From NCBI RefSeq assembly GCF_902729445.1, contig NZ_CACVCE010000012.1, positions 186,001 to 250,000 of the forward strand: a stretch of 64,000 nucleotides of DNA. The letters run 5' to 3'. The stretch comes from Magnetospirillum sp902729445. Lineage in GTDB: Bacteria > Pseudomonadota > Alphaproteobacteria > Rhodospirillales > Magnetospirillaceae. Each line of letters opens with the position of its first letter. The stretch's first letter is position 1. This document shows positions 49,485 to 59,836 of the stretch, piece by piece. The notes beneath the pieces are model-generated. The model saw only the letters and a program-made list of their open reading frames with translations. It was not told the origin of the DNA and ran no database searches. The position numbers and the translations under genes were made by a program.

Positions 49485-49888
49485 GGGCGCCACCCTTCCG
49501 GCGCCATTTCGAATCCGTCGAAGGAAAAGGCCGGCGCCACCACGCACGAGACCAGCACCCATTCGCCCAGCGGTTCGGCCGCCTGCCAGGAATGGGCCGG
49601 TACCACCGCATGGGGCACCTGGCCGGCCAGGACGTCGCCGCCCAGGATGAGTTCTGCACCATCGATCTTCAGCGTCAGCGGCCCGCCGGCGTGCCAGGCC
49701 CAGATCTCGGCGGCATCGACGCGGTGCCAATGTGACGCCTCGCCCGCCTTCAGCAGGAAGTGGATCACCGTGCACGCGCCGCGCCCGCCGTTCGTGCCGA
49801 CATCGCGGAAGGTCTCGGCGTAATGACCGCCCTCCGGGTGGGGCCGAAGCCCCAGCCGGGCGATGATGGCATCGGCCTGGTCGCTCAT
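49481..49888 (-). CDS. Cupin-domain protein (DUF985)
   Basis: A 135-residue cupin with PHPEGGHYAETFRD (about 16-29), IHFLLKAGEASHWHRVDAAEIWAWHAG and APAFSFDGFEMAPEGW, matching the DUF985 family. The HxH and E residues could bind a metal. Function is unknown. Its start overlaps the GST stop (ATGA), so the two are co-translated. Confidence 0.92.
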   Translation of the reverse strand: MSDQADAIIARLGLRPHPEGGHYAETFRDVGTNGGRGACTVIHFLLKAGEASHWHRVDAAEIWAWHAGGPLTLKIDGAELILGGDVLAGQVPHAVVPAHSWQAAEPLGEWVLVSCVVAPAFSFDGFEMAPEGWRP

Positions 49889-50493
49889 TCCTTCGGCTCG
49901 GTTTCCTGGACCGAACGGCGGTTATGGGTGGTGGCGTACCAATGGGCCAGATGCGGACGCGCGGTGCGCCAATCGCCGACGGCGCCGCGGAAGTCCAGAT
50001 AGCCCAGCGTTGCCACCACGGTCAGCGGCCCGATCAGGAAGACGCTGCTCCAGTGACCGATATCCTTTTCCAGATGATCGAGCGAGCGGGTGATGGCCGC
50101 CTTCTGGCGATCGATCCAGCCGCTCCAGCGCTTGTCCTCGGGGCGCAGCGTCTCTTCGACGCGAATGGCCACGGCGGCGTCCAGGATGCCGTCGGCCAGG
50201 GCCTGGATCCTCAGCTGCCGCCAGCGCTCCTGGCCGTCGGCCGGGAACAGCTTGTGGCCGGCATGCAACGAATCGAGGTACTCGCAGATCACCGGAGAAT
50301 CATAGAGCGCCTGGCCATCCTCCAGGATCAGCGCCGGCACCTTCGACAGCGGATTGTCGGCGGTCAGGTCGGCTTCCGAGGCCCAGGCGTTGGTCGGGAC
50401 CATCTCGACCCGGTGGTCCAGGCCGCACTCGATCAGCGTCATCCACACCTTGCGGGCGTAGGGTGAGGTGTGGGAATAGCGCAGTTTCATCAT
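49885..50493 (-). CDS. Glutathione S-transferase family protein
   Basis: A 202-residue GST. The thioredoxin-like N-terminal domain (1-80) has SHTSPYARKVWMTLIE with Ser/Tyr near the glutathione sulfur and VPALILEDGQALYDSPVICEYLD; the helical C-terminal domain follows. ATG 50493 has GGAGAA upstream. Its stop overlaps the cupin start and it follows gloB by 20 bases. Confidence 0.9.
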   Translation of the reverse strand: MMKLRYSHTSPYARKVWMTLIECGLDHRVEMVPTNAWASEADLTADNPLSKVPALILEDGQALYDSPVICEYLDSLHAGHKLFPADGQERWRQLRIQALADGILDAAVAIRVEETLRPEDKRWSGWIDRQKAAITRSLDHLEKDIGHWSSVFLIGPLTVVATLGYLDFRGAVGDWRTARPHLAHWYATTHNRRSVQETEPKE

Positions 50494-50513
50494 CGGTTCT
50501 CCGGTCAGAAAGA

Positions 50514-51287
50514 TCAAAACACGTCCTTGCGGCGGCGCAACTCGGCGAACACCTGGGCCGGCGGCGTCCCGGGGGGCAGGCCGACCGCCTGGGCGATGCA
50601 GGCCTGGTCGGGGCGCAGGAACGGATTGGTGGCGCGCTCGTCTTCCATGGTGACCGGGATGCTGGACCGTCCCTGGGCGTTCAGTCGCGCCACCTGCTCG
50701 ATACGCGCCTTCAAGGCCTGGTTGTCGCGGTCCAGCACCTTGGCGAAACGGCCATTGGCGGCGGTGTATTCGTGGGCGCAATAGATGTTGGTGTGATCGG
50801 GCAGGTCGCGCAGCTTGGCCAGGCTTGCCCACATCTGGTCGGCGGTCCCCTCGAACAGGCGACCGCAGCCCAGCGAGAACAAGGTGTCACCGCAAAACAG
50901 CGCCGCGGAATCCGGGAACCAGAAGGCGATGTGGCCGCTGGTATGGCCCGGCGTCTCGAACACCATCGCCGCCGCGTGGCCCAAGAGGAAGGTGTCGCCC
51001 TCGGCCACTTCCAGATCGATGCCGGGGATGCGCTCGGCATCCTTGCGCGCGCCCACCACCTGGGCGCCGGTCGCCTTCTTCAGGTCCAGATTGCCGCCGG
51101 TATGGTCGCCATGGTGATGGGTGTTGAGAATGTGGGTCAGGCCCCACCCCCGGGCCGCCAGCATATCCAGCACCGGGGCGGCGACGGCCGGATCGACCAC
51201 CGCCGTCGCGCCGCTTTCCGGCTCGTGCAGCAGATGGATGTAATTGTCCGACAGGACGGCGATCTGCTCGATGGTCAGATGGGACAT
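50514..51287 (-). CDS. gloB: Hydroxyacylglutathione hydrolase (glyoxalase II)
   Basis: Hydrolyses S-D-lactoylglutathione to lactate and glutathione, finishing methylglyoxal detoxification. The 257-residue length is standard. The metallo-beta-lactamase metal motif THHHGDH is at 56-62, further ligands lie in TPGHTSGHIAFW (about 110) and the C-terminal HAGHOX region ends at RRRKDVF. Its position before a GST gene groups glutathione-dependent functions. Confidence 0.96.
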   Translation of the reverse strand: MSHLTIEQIAVLSDNYIHLLHEPESGATAVVDPAVAAPVLDMLAARGWGLTHILNTHHHGDHTGGNLDLKKATGAQVVGARKDAERIPGIDLEVAEGDTFLLGHAAAMVFETPGHTSGHIAFWFPDSAALFCGDTLFSLGCGRLFEGTADQMWASLAKLRDLPDHTNIYCAHEYTAANGRFAKVLDRDNQALKARIEQVARLNAQGRSSIPVTMEDERATNPFLRPDQACIAQAVGLPPGTPPAQVFAELRRRKDVF

Positions 51288-51317
51288 GGGCGGCCTCGCG
51301 CGGAGCTTGGCGCCATC

Positions 51318-51998
51318 TTACCCCACGATGCGGTAGACCACCACCTCGCGTGAGGTCTTGTCTTCCAGCTCCAGGCTGGTCTGGACCACCCGGCGATCGA
51401 CTTCCAGCAGGCCCATCTTGGGCAGATAGGCCCGGCCGGGATCGGCCATCAGCACCATGGCGCCGTCGGCGGCCAGCTTTCGAAGCCACGGCCAGATATG
51501 CTCGGTCATCGGCTTTTCGTAGCAGACGTCGCCGGCCACCACCACATCCCAGCGATTGGCCTGGCCGACCAGATCGTCCAGCACCACGCTCACCTCGACG
51601 CCGTTCAGGCGGGCATTGTTCAAGATGGCCGCCCCGGCCAGGGAATCGATCTCGGCCGCTTCGACCAGGGCCGCGCCGTTGATGGCAGCGGCGACCGCCG
51701 ACACGCCGCAGCCGGCGGCGAAATCCAGCACCCGCTTGCCCCGCACCAGCTCGGGGTGGTCCAGCACATAGCGGGTCAAGGCCTGGCCGCCGGCCCAGCA
51801 GAACGCCCAATAGGGCGGCGGCACGTTCATGCCGTCCAGCGCGTCCTCGGTGGCCTGCCACAAGGGGGTGATCTCGGTGGCCAGGTGCAGCTTGATTTCC
51901 GGGCAGGCCGGCGGGCTGGCCACCATGGTCACCTCGCGGATGAAGGCGGCCGGATCGGACGCCATCAAGGCCCGGCAGTGATCGACGTCCAGGCTCAT
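51318..51998 (-). CDS. Class I methyltransferase, ETF-beta lysine-methyltransferase-like
   Basis: A 226-residue SAM methyltransferase. Motif I is VLDFAAGCGVSAVAAA (about 90-105), E116 in AAEID may bind the SAM ribose, and DVCY (157-160) is the DxxY signature of the seven-beta-strand lysine methyltransferases. This resembles ETFB lysine methyltransferase, which modifies the electron-transfer flavoprotein beta subunit in mitochondria and some alphaproteobacteria; assignment is by motif only. Its start overlaps the ubiA stop by four bases. Confidence 0.85.
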   Translation of the reverse strand: MSLDVDHCRALMASDPAAFIREVTMVASPPACPEIKLHLATEITPLWQATEDALDGMNVPPPYWAFCWAGGQALTRYVLDHPELVRGKRVLDFAAGCGVSAVAAAINGAALVEAAEIDSLAGAAILNNARLNGVEVSVVLDDLVGQANRWDVVVAGDVCYEKPMTEHIWPWLRKLAADGAMVLMADPGRAYLPKMGLLEVDRRVVQTSLELEDKTSREVVVYRIVG

Positions 51999-52909
51999 GT
52001 CAATTTCCCGGCGATGATCGCCGCCAGCAGCGCCCAGCCGAAGAAGCGGTTGGACTTGAACTTGTCCAGGCAGTCGGCGCCGTCGTCGATATCGACGGTC
52101 CTGACCTGCCAGGCCAGTTGCAGCCCGGCCAGGGCCAATCCCGGCCAGAAGGCCCAGGACAGCCCGGCCAGCCAGCAGGCCAACCCGACCAGGGCCAGGG
52201 TGCCGCCATAGAAGCCGATCAGCCAGGCGGGCGTGGAATCGCCCAGGCGCAGCGCCGTCGACTTGATGCCGACCATGATGTCGTCTTCCTTGTCCTGGTG
52301 GGCGTAGATGGTGTCGTAGCCCAGGGTCCACAGGATGCCGGCGGCGTACAGGACCAGGGCGGGCGGGCCGATTTCGCCGGTGACCGCCGCCCAGCCCAAC
52401 AGCGCCCCCCAATTGAAGGTTAGTCCCAGCCAGGCCTGCGGCCACCAGGTGATGCGCTTCATCAGCGGATAGGGAAACACCAGCAGCAGCGAGGCGGCGC
52501 CGACCATGATGGCGAAGGGCGGCAATTGCAGCAAGATGACCAGGCCTGCCAGCAATTGCAGCGCCAGGAAGGCCACGGCCTGGGGCACGCTGACCGCGCC
52601 CGAGGGGATCGGGCGGCCGGCTGTGCGGGCGACCAGGGCGTCGAACTTGTGGTCGGCGATGTCGTTGACGGTGCAGCCCGCACCCCGCATCACCACGGCG
52701 CCGACGGCGAACAGGATGAACAGGCGGATGTCCGGCCAGCCATCGGCGGCCAGGGCGCTGCTCCACCAGCAGGGAAACAGCAAAAGCCAGGTGCCGATCG
52801 GGCGATCAAGCCGCATCAGCCGCAAATAGGGCCGGGCCGGGGCGGGAATCCAGCGATCGATCCAGTTGCCGACCGGGATGTCGCCGTTCAGGGAGACAGG
52901 GGTGTTCAT
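51995..52909 (-). CDS. ubiA: 4-Hydroxybenzoate polyprenyltransferase
   Basis: Membrane enzyme attaching the polyprenyl chain to 4-hydroxybenzoate in ubiquinone synthesis. The 304-residue protein has about eight or nine helices. The first aspartate-rich motif is NDIADHKFD (82-90) and the second YDTIYAHQDKEDD (near 204-216). ATG 52909 is used; a TTG four codons earlier is possible and neither has a strong ribosome site. It is followed by the methyltransferase gene with a four-base overlap. Confidence 0.95.
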   Translation of the reverse strand: MNTPVSLNGDIPVGNWIDRWIPAPARPYLRLMRLDRPIGTWLLLFPCWWSSALAADGWPDIRLFILFAVGAVVMRGAGCTVNDIADHKFDALVARTAGRPIPSGAVSVPQAVAFLALQLLAGLVILLQLPPFAIMVGAASLLLVFPYPLMKRITWWPQAWLGLTFNWGALLGWAAVTGEIGPPALVLYAAGILWTLGYDTIYAHQDKEDDIMVGIKSTALRLGDSTPAWLIGFYGGTLALVGLACWLAGLSWAFWPGLALAGLQLAWQVRTVDIDDGADCLDKFKSNRFFGWALLAAIIAGKLT

Positions 52910-52930
52910 GGCGCCAAGCAATAGCCGAAA

Positions 52931-54664
52931 TCAGCCGGTGCCGCCATTGGTCTTGGCGGGATCCTTCTTCGGGGCCGGGGGGCGGTACACCAGCAAGCCG
53001 TTGTGCCAGACCAGATTGTTGATGGCCCAGCCCTTGGTGGGGGCGGAATCGTCGTGGGCCGGCTGCATCGGCTTCGAGAACATGTAGCCCTGGCCGAAGC
53101 GGACCTTCAACAGGCGCAGCAGCGCCACCGTCTTGGGGGTTTCGACATATTCGGCGATGGTGCCGACCTTCAATTCGCCGCACAAGGCGGCGATCGAGCG
53201 CAGGAACGGCATCGCCGCACTTTCGTCGGTGATGTCCTTGATATAGCTGCCGTCGATCTTGACGTGGTCGACTTGCAAGGCGCGCAGATAATGGAAGGCG
53301 GCCGACCCGGCGCCGAAATCGTCGAGACAGACCGGAAAGCCCTGCCGGCGCAGGGTCTGCAGCACGCCGTTGACCGACGGCAGATCATCGACCTCGGCCG
53401 ATTCGGTCAGCTCGAACAGCAGCCGTCCCTTGAGGTCGGCGCACGAGGCGACGACGTCCAACAAGCGCCGGGCGGTGGGCGCGTGCGACAAGGACCGGCC
53501 CGACAGGTTGACGGCGAAGCGCAGCGCTTCGTGGTGGCCCTGCGGCGAGCGCATGAAATTGATGGCCCGATGCAGGATGGCCATGTCCAGCGTGCCGACG
53601 ATGCCGACATTCTCGGCGAAGGTCACCGTCTCGAACGGCGAGGCCTGACCGGGAAAACGGACCAGGCATTCGAAATGGTGCACCACGTCGGTCCACAGAT
53701 CGATGATCGGCTGGAACACCAGCTCGAAGCGGCCGTGGTCGATGGTTTCCTTGATCTGGCGGATCTGGCCGACGGTGTCGGACAGGCTGGTGCGGACGTC
53801 GCGGGCCATGCTGTCCAGGCTGATGCTTTCGCCCTGGGCGAAACGGTTCAGCGAATAAAGCAGGGCGTTGGTGGCTTCCTCCGACGAGATTCCGGCGGCG
53901 TCCAGAGCCAGGGTCATGGCCTGGATCGGCTCGACCTTGTCGTCGGGCAGGAAGGCCTTGACCAGATCGGTGACGGCATTCTCGATGGCGCCGGCGCTGA
54001 CCAGCGGCGAATGGATGATGCCGAAGCGTCCTTCGCCCAGTTCGGCCGCCGCGTCGCCGCCGACAGACGCCGCCTTCAGCCTTTCGCCCAACTCGGCGAC
54101 GAATTCGTCGGCCTTGACGGTGCCGACGGCGGCGCGAACCTGCTCGACATGCGGCACCTCGACCATGGTCAGCTGATAGGACTGGTCGGGGTCGCCGCCC
54201 ATGCTGCCTTCGTCCATCATCCGCCGCGCCAGCGCCGAGAAATCCTCGCGCCCCAGCAGCCGGCTGACCGGATTGCGGTTCTCGTCGGGGACTTCCAGCG
54301 AGGCGGCGTGGGTCAGGGCGATCAGACGGGCGCCGGGCTGGTCGGGATGACGATAGCCGGCCAATGCCACCGGCTTGGGCTGACGGGCCTGGTCGCCGGG
54401 CGTGTGCAGCAGCAGGTGGCGGACCCGCTCGCCCTCGTCCATGCGGACCAGGGCGCGATCGACGCGTTCGTTGTCCTGGGGGATGAACAGGTTGGCCAAT
54501 TGCAGGTCGGTCAACGCCCGCGCCGGCTTGCTGGTCAGGGCCATGGCAGCGCCGACGGCGAAGGTGATGCGCCCGGATTCGTCGACTTCGAGCAGCAGAT
54601 CGGCAGCTGCGAAAGCGAAGGCTACGTAAATCTCGCGCGAGCGGGCCAGATCGCCAGCCGCCAT
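52931..54664 (-). CDS. EAL-domain protein, putative c-di-GMP phosphodiesterase
   Basis: A 577-residue soluble protein. The first ~120 residues look PAS-like, the centre (about 135-270) may be a degenerate GGDEF-type domain, and the EAL domain spans about 310-545. Residues expected for catalysis are mostly present: FECLVRF (for EAL), NLSGRSL, FELTES, DDFGAGSA, KIDGSYI and GQGYMFSKP, with IAEYVET in place of the usual AEGVET. Activity is therefore plausible but not certain. ATG 54664 has AGGGAG upstream. Confidence 0.87.
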   Translation of the reverse strand: MAAGDLARSREIYVAFAFAAADLLLEVDESGRITFAVGAAMALTSKPARALTDLQLANLFIPQDNERVDRALVRMDEGERVRHLLLHTPGDQARQPKPVALAGYRHPDQPGARLIALTHAASLEVPDENRNPVSRLLGREDFSALARRMMDEGSMGGDPDQSYQLTMVEVPHVEQVRAAVGTVKADEFVAELGERLKAASVGGDAAAELGEGRFGIIHSPLVSAGAIENAVTDLVKAFLPDDKVEPIQAMTLALDAAGISSEEATNALLYSLNRFAQGESISLDSMARDVRTSLSDTVGQIRQIKETIDHGRFELVFQPIIDLWTDVVHHFECLVRFPGQASPFETVTFAENVGIVGTLDMAILHRAINFMRSPQGHHEALRFAVNLSGRSLSHAPTARRLLDVVASCADLKGRLLFELTESAEVDDLPSVNGVLQTLRRQGFPVCLDDFGAGSAAFHYLRALQVDHVKIDGSYIKDITDESAAMPFLRSIAALCGELKVGTIAEYVETPKTVALLRLLKVRFGQGYMFSKPMQPAHDDSAPTKGWAINNLVWHNGLLVYRPPAPKKDPAKTNGGTG

Positions 54665-54734
54665 GGCCACTCCCTACTGAAATCTCAATAAACTATGGCA
54701 TGATACAAAAGGCTAGGCCAGCGGCGACTTCTCG

Positions 54735-55568
54735 CTACCAACGCGTCAATTCGGCCAGGAAGTCCATGACCGCGTCGGCGCCGCCCTTGTCCCAGATGTC
54801 GTTGTGCCCGGTCTCGGGCAGGAACAGGCCGCGCTTCTCGCGAGCCGACCGCGCCAGACCCAGGATTTCCTTGCCCATGCTCACCGGCACCAAATCGTCT
54901 TCCTCGCCATGCAGCAGCAGCAAGGGCGCGGTGACGGCCCCGATCTGCACGCGGTTGTCGAAGCGATCGGCCATCAGCAGCCGGGCCAGGCCGGGCAGCA
55001 GATAGGACGGCGCCAGGTCGGGCAGGCAGGTGAAGGGGGCTTCCAGGATCACGCCGGCCAGATCCTCGAGCTCGCCGGCCAGGCGGGTGACGATGCCGGT
55101 GCCCAGGGATTCGCCGTACAGCACGATGCGACTTTGCGGGATGCCCTTGCCGATCAGCCAGTGCAGGGCGGCCCGGCCATCCATGACCAGGCCGGCTTCG
55201 GTGGGGGTGCCGGGATTGCCGCCAAAGCCGCGATAGCCGACCAACAAGACGCCATGGCCGGCATCCAGCAGGGGGCGCGCCTTGGCGGCGCGGTCGGCGA
55301 TGGTGCCCGAATTGCCGTGATAGAAGACGATGGTGACGCGGTCGGGCTTGGTGGGCGGCGCGTACCAGCCGGTGACCAGCCAGCCGTCGGCCGACGACAC
55401 CTGCAGCGATACCATTTCGGGCAGGCCGATTGCGGCCGGCTCGGGCCGGGTGCGGCCGGGATGATAGATCATCGAACGCTGAAACAAGGCGGTGGCGGCG
55501 ACCAGCACGAGGTAACCCGCGACCAGTGCCACCAGGATTTCGGCGATCACCCACGGCGTCCTTTTCAT
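54735..55568 (-). CDS. Membrane-anchored alpha/beta hydrolase (BEM46-like)
   Basis: A 277-residue hydrolase with an N-terminal membrane helix (about 8-29). The fold follows: VFYHGNSG (oxyanion side), GYRGFGGNPG, nucleophile S154 in GESLGTG, acid in HGEEDDLVP (about 224) and histidine in GHNDIW (about 258). This matches BEM46/ABHD13-type proteins. The catalytic domain would be on the periplasmic side if the helix is N-in. The substrate is unknown. It lies 66 bases after the acs stop, beyond a terminator. Confidence 0.88.
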   Translation of the reverse strand: MKRTPWVIAEILVALVAGYLVLVAATALFQRSMIYHPGRTRPEPAAIGLPEMVSLQVSSADGWLVTGWYAPPTKPDRVTIVFYHGNSGTIADRAAKARPLLDAGHGVLLVGYRGFGGNPGTPTEAGLVMDGRAALHWLIGKGIPQSRIVLYGESLGTGIVTRLAGELEDLAGVILEAPFTCLPDLAPSYLLPGLARLLMADRFDNRVQIGAVTAPLLLLHGEEDDLVPVSMGKEILGLARSAREKRGLFLPETGHNDIWDKGGADAVMDFLAELTRW

Positions 55569-55585
55569 CGGGTCCGTTCAAAGAA

Positions 55586-55615
55586 AAGGGCCCGCCGACG
55601 ATGCGGCGGGCCCTT
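55586..55615 (-). terminator. Terminator after acs
   Basis: AAGGGCCCGCCG and CGGCGGGCCCTT flank a six-base loop; on the minus strand the stem is followed by TTCTTTG. It is 19 bases past the acs stop. Confidence 0.88.
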
Positions 55616-55634
55616 CCCAGTCATCGGAACCGTT

Positions 55635-57572
<1,938 letters not shown>

Positions 57573-57654
57573 GTCGGTTTGTCTCCACTCGATTATGGTT
57601 TTGCCCGTAGGAAGGGGGAGGCGGGCTTTGTTGTTAACCCCGGTGCAGGCGGGG

Positions 57655-57683
57655 ATTATGGTCAAGTTGTTGGAATGACTCAA
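57655..57683 (-). promoter_or_regulatory. Promoter for acs
   Basis: On the minus strand TTGAGT (57683-57678), 17-base spacer and CATAAT (57660-57655), giving a leader of about 75 bases. Confidence 0.6.
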
Positions 57684-57756
57684 CCCCCTGGACGCAATAA
57701 ACGACAGATTCCCCCGTGCTGCAGCGCAACATTGTAACGCCGTTGTCAGCGGATGG

Positions 57757-58125
57757 TCACTCTGGGGCGACCACCATTCCATCCTCGATGGAAACCGGCA
57801 CGGCGACCAGCGAGCGGCCCTTGCAGGGGCCCAGGCGGCACAGCCCGGTGGCGGGGTCGAAGCGGGCGCCGTGCATCGAGCATAAAATCTCGGTCTTGGA
57901 CAAATCGAGGAAATGGTCGGGTTCCATTTCCAGCGGTGCGCCGACATGGGGGCAGCGATCGACGAAGGCGGTGACGGACGGGCCCTGGCGGACCACGAAC
58001 ACCGCCTCGACCTGGCCGTTGATGGTCAGGCGGAACGGTCCCTTGGCGCCCTTCTTCGGCAGGTCGGCCAGGGCGCACAGAGTGCGGCGGCAAGAGTTGG
58101 CGAGTCTAGGGTCTGTATTCTGCAT
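57757..58125 (-). CDS. Stand-alone Rieske [2Fe-2S] protein
   Basis: A 122-residue single-domain Rieske ferredoxin. Ligands are C58 and H60 in CPHVGAPL and C82 and H85 in CSMHG. No oxygenase or nitrite-reductase catalytic partner is adjacent, so its electron acceptor is unknown. ATG 58125 begins MQNTDPRLANSC. An A/T-rich TATATATAG at about 58140-58148 could be its -10 on the minus strand. Confidence 0.9.
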   Translation of the reverse strand: MQNTDPRLANSCRRTLCALADLPKKGAKGPFRLTINGQVEAVFVVRQGPSVTAFVDRCPHVGAPLEMEPDHFLDLSKTEILCSMHGARFDPATGLCRLGPCKGRSLVAVPVSIEDGMVVAPE

Positions 58126-58250
58126 TGACGTTGTCGCGCTATATATAGTAACGTAGACCTTGATTCCATTTTGCGTTGACTTTGCTGGCTCCCTGCGGCT
58201 GAATTCCGGCCCGGCGGAAGCCAGAGTGGATTCAACCGCGGACGAACGCA

Positions 58251-58463
58251 ATGCAATACAAGACGCCTTCCGACGAGCCCTGGACTCCCGCAGACCCCCA
58301 GACATTGAAAGACTTGGCGCATATCACGGCAACCGCCGGACACAATGCGTGTGGGGAGCCTCCGAATACGGGAATCACCTTCAAGGACGCCTGCGACATC
58401 CTGGCGTCGCTGGCGCGGCAAAACGAAAGTGTGACGCATATCATTCCTGATAATCTGGGCTGA
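58251..58463 (+). CDS. Unrecognised 70-residue protein
   Basis: A short frame beginning MQYKTPSDEPWTPADPQTLK and ending SVTHIIPDNLG. It is hydrophilic, with a central CGEPPNTGITFKDACDILAS stretch, and has no membrane segment or known motif. TTGACT at 58176-58181 with TGAATT 18 bases later is a possible promoter. Composition is lower in GC than the core genes around it. A TGATTTTTTTT run follows the stop. It may form a unit with the next gene. Coding status is likely but not certain. Confidence 0.5.
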   Translation: MQYKTPSDEPWTPADPQTLKDLAHITATAGHNACGEPPNTGITFKDACDILASLARQNESVTHIIPDNLG

Positions 58464-58503
58464 TTTTTTTTGCCTTCAATGTCCCTTTATACGAGAATAA
58501 TTC

Positions 58504-59172
58504 ATGGACAATTGCCTTCCCGAGGGAGTTGAGGGCGAGGAAGTGATATGGACCCAGGCCCAGAATCTGCGAATCATAATGCAGGATTGTCTGGCCGAGT
58601 TGGCGATTCAGGGCAGAATATCCATGGCGGTCACGCTAGACGTGATCAGGCGCTGGCGCCGCGACGTCCTCAGGCTTGAAGATGGCCAGCCAAAGGGTGT
58701 GCATCCGGTCAAGTACATTGCCTATCAGGTTTTCTGGATTCGGAAGCTGAAGCCTGTTTCCGACGCTTACCGCATTTCAGACTTGAAGCAGCGAGAGGCT
58801 CTGGGGGATCGGGTGCTGGCGACCCGCGAGATCATAACGATCAATGAGCGGTTGGCGGTCCATGTGGCGGTGAAATCGTTGCGACGGTGGGCGACGACCG
58901 GCAAGTATCCCTTGCCGAAGGGGGGTGACGGCGAGCAGTGGACCCCGCTTGACGTCACAATCCTGGACGAGCATCTGCACGAATATCTGAAGTTTCCCGA
59001 TCAGCCGGAGCGCAAAGGCTCGACCTACGAGAACCTGATTTACAATCAGCGTTTCAGGACCTTCGGTCCCCACCACCTGAGCCACATTCTGGACCAGGCG
59101 GTGTTCGGCACCCTGCGCGAGCAGGCGTTCCGTTCAGCCCACGCCCCCCAGCCCGCACAGGATGTCCCATGA
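58504..59172 (+). CDS. Unrecognised 222-residue protein
   Basis: A soluble protein with no motif I can name. It has helical segments (RIIMQDCLAELAIQGRISMA, DVIRRWRRDVLRLEDG) and conserved-looking aromatic positions (KYIAYQVFWIRKLKPVSDAYR), plus a tail FRTFGPHHLSHILDQAVF. Base composition is lower in GC than the neighbours, suggesting transfer. It starts 40 bases after the 70-residue gene, and its 3' end overlaps the convergent EVE gene by 39 bases. Confidence 0.7.
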   Translation: MDNCLPEGVEGEEVIWTQAQNLRIIMQDCLAELAIQGRISMAVTLDVIRRWRRDVLRLEDGQPKGVHPVKYIAYQVFWIRKLKPVSDAYRISDLKQREALGDRVLATREIITINERLAVHVAVKSLRRWATTGKYPLPKGGDGEQWTPLDVTILDEHLHEYLKFPDQPERKGSTYENLIYNQRFRTFGPHHLSHILDQAVFGTLREQAFRSAHAPQPAQDVP

Positions 59173-59544
59173 TTGGTCGTCGATGGGCATGACGCTCAGG
59201 CGCGATTGCTTGATCAGGGCCAAATCGGCCAGGCGGGGGTCGGCCTTGATGGCGGCCAGGGTCACCGGGTTGGGGACCGGCCGCACCGCCTTGAGGTCCG
59301 GGCACACCCAGCGCGGGTCGTCGGCGGTGGGGTCGGCAGTGGCCTCGCGCACCACCTCGACGATGCCGACGATGCGCTTCTCGTCGACCGAGTGATAGAA
59401 GAACGCCAGGTCGCCGACCTTCATCGCCTTCAGGAAATTGCTGGCTTGGTAGTTGCGCACGCCGGTCCAGGCGGTGACACCGTCCCGCACCTGATCGTCC
59501 CACGACCAGGCGCCGGGTTCGGACTTGACCAGCCAGCGGGCCAT
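59134..59544 (-). CDS. EVE-domain protein
   Basis: A 136-residue single EVE domain, a PUA-like fold that binds modified bases in DNA or RNA. MARWLVKSEPGAWSWDDQ, WTGVRNYQASNFLKAMKVGDLAFFYHS (in parts), GIVEVVREA and the WDILCGLGG tail match. In alphaproteobacteria such genes are usually chromosomal housekeeping. ATG 59544 shares one base with the YciI-like gene stop (TGATG). Confidence 0.93.
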   Translation of the reverse strand: MARWLVKSEPGAWSWDDQVRDGVTAWTGVRNYQASNFLKAMKVGDLAFFYHSVDEKRIVGIVEVVREATADPTADDPRWVCPDLKAVRPVPNPVTLAAIKADPRLADLALIKQSRLSVMPIDDQSWDILCGLGGVG

Positions 59545-59819
59545 CAGGGCAGGACCTTCTTGTAGGGCAGCACGGTGACCGTCTCGAACAGGCCGGCCTT
59601 GGCATAGGGGTCGCCGGCCAGGAACGTGTCGAGCTCGGCGCGGGTGGCGAAATCGAGCACCAGCACCGAACCGACCATGCCGGTACGGTCCTCGGTCTGC
59701 ACCGGGCCGGCCATCACCACCTTGTCCGGATGGGCCTTCAGGTATTCCAGGTGGTTGGCGCGGTTGTCCAGGCGCAGCTGCAGGCCGCCGGGCTTGTCTT
59801 GGCAATGAACGACATACAT
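59544..59819 (-). CDS. YciI-family protein
   Basis: A 91-residue YciI/YCII-like protein with a ferredoxin-like fold. MYVVHCQDKPG, RANHLEYLKAHPDKVVMAGP and FLAGDPYAKAGLFETVTVLPYKKVLP are characteristic, including the H and D residues that form the putative active site. No function is established. It follows gpsA by 17 bases and is coupled to the EVE gene. Confidence 0.94.
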   Translation of the reverse strand: MYVVHCQDKPGGLQLRLDNRANHLEYLKAHPDKVVMAGPVQTEDRTGMVGSVLVLDFATRAELDTFLAGDPYAKAGLFETVTVLPYKKVLP

Positions 59820-59836
59820 GGGGGCTCTCCTTCGCT

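Noticed and set aside
49485..49735. Extension of the PAS-LuxR regulator to 49735
   Set aside because: It depends on the undetermined base at 49449 and runs antisense through the cupin gene without recognisable sequence.
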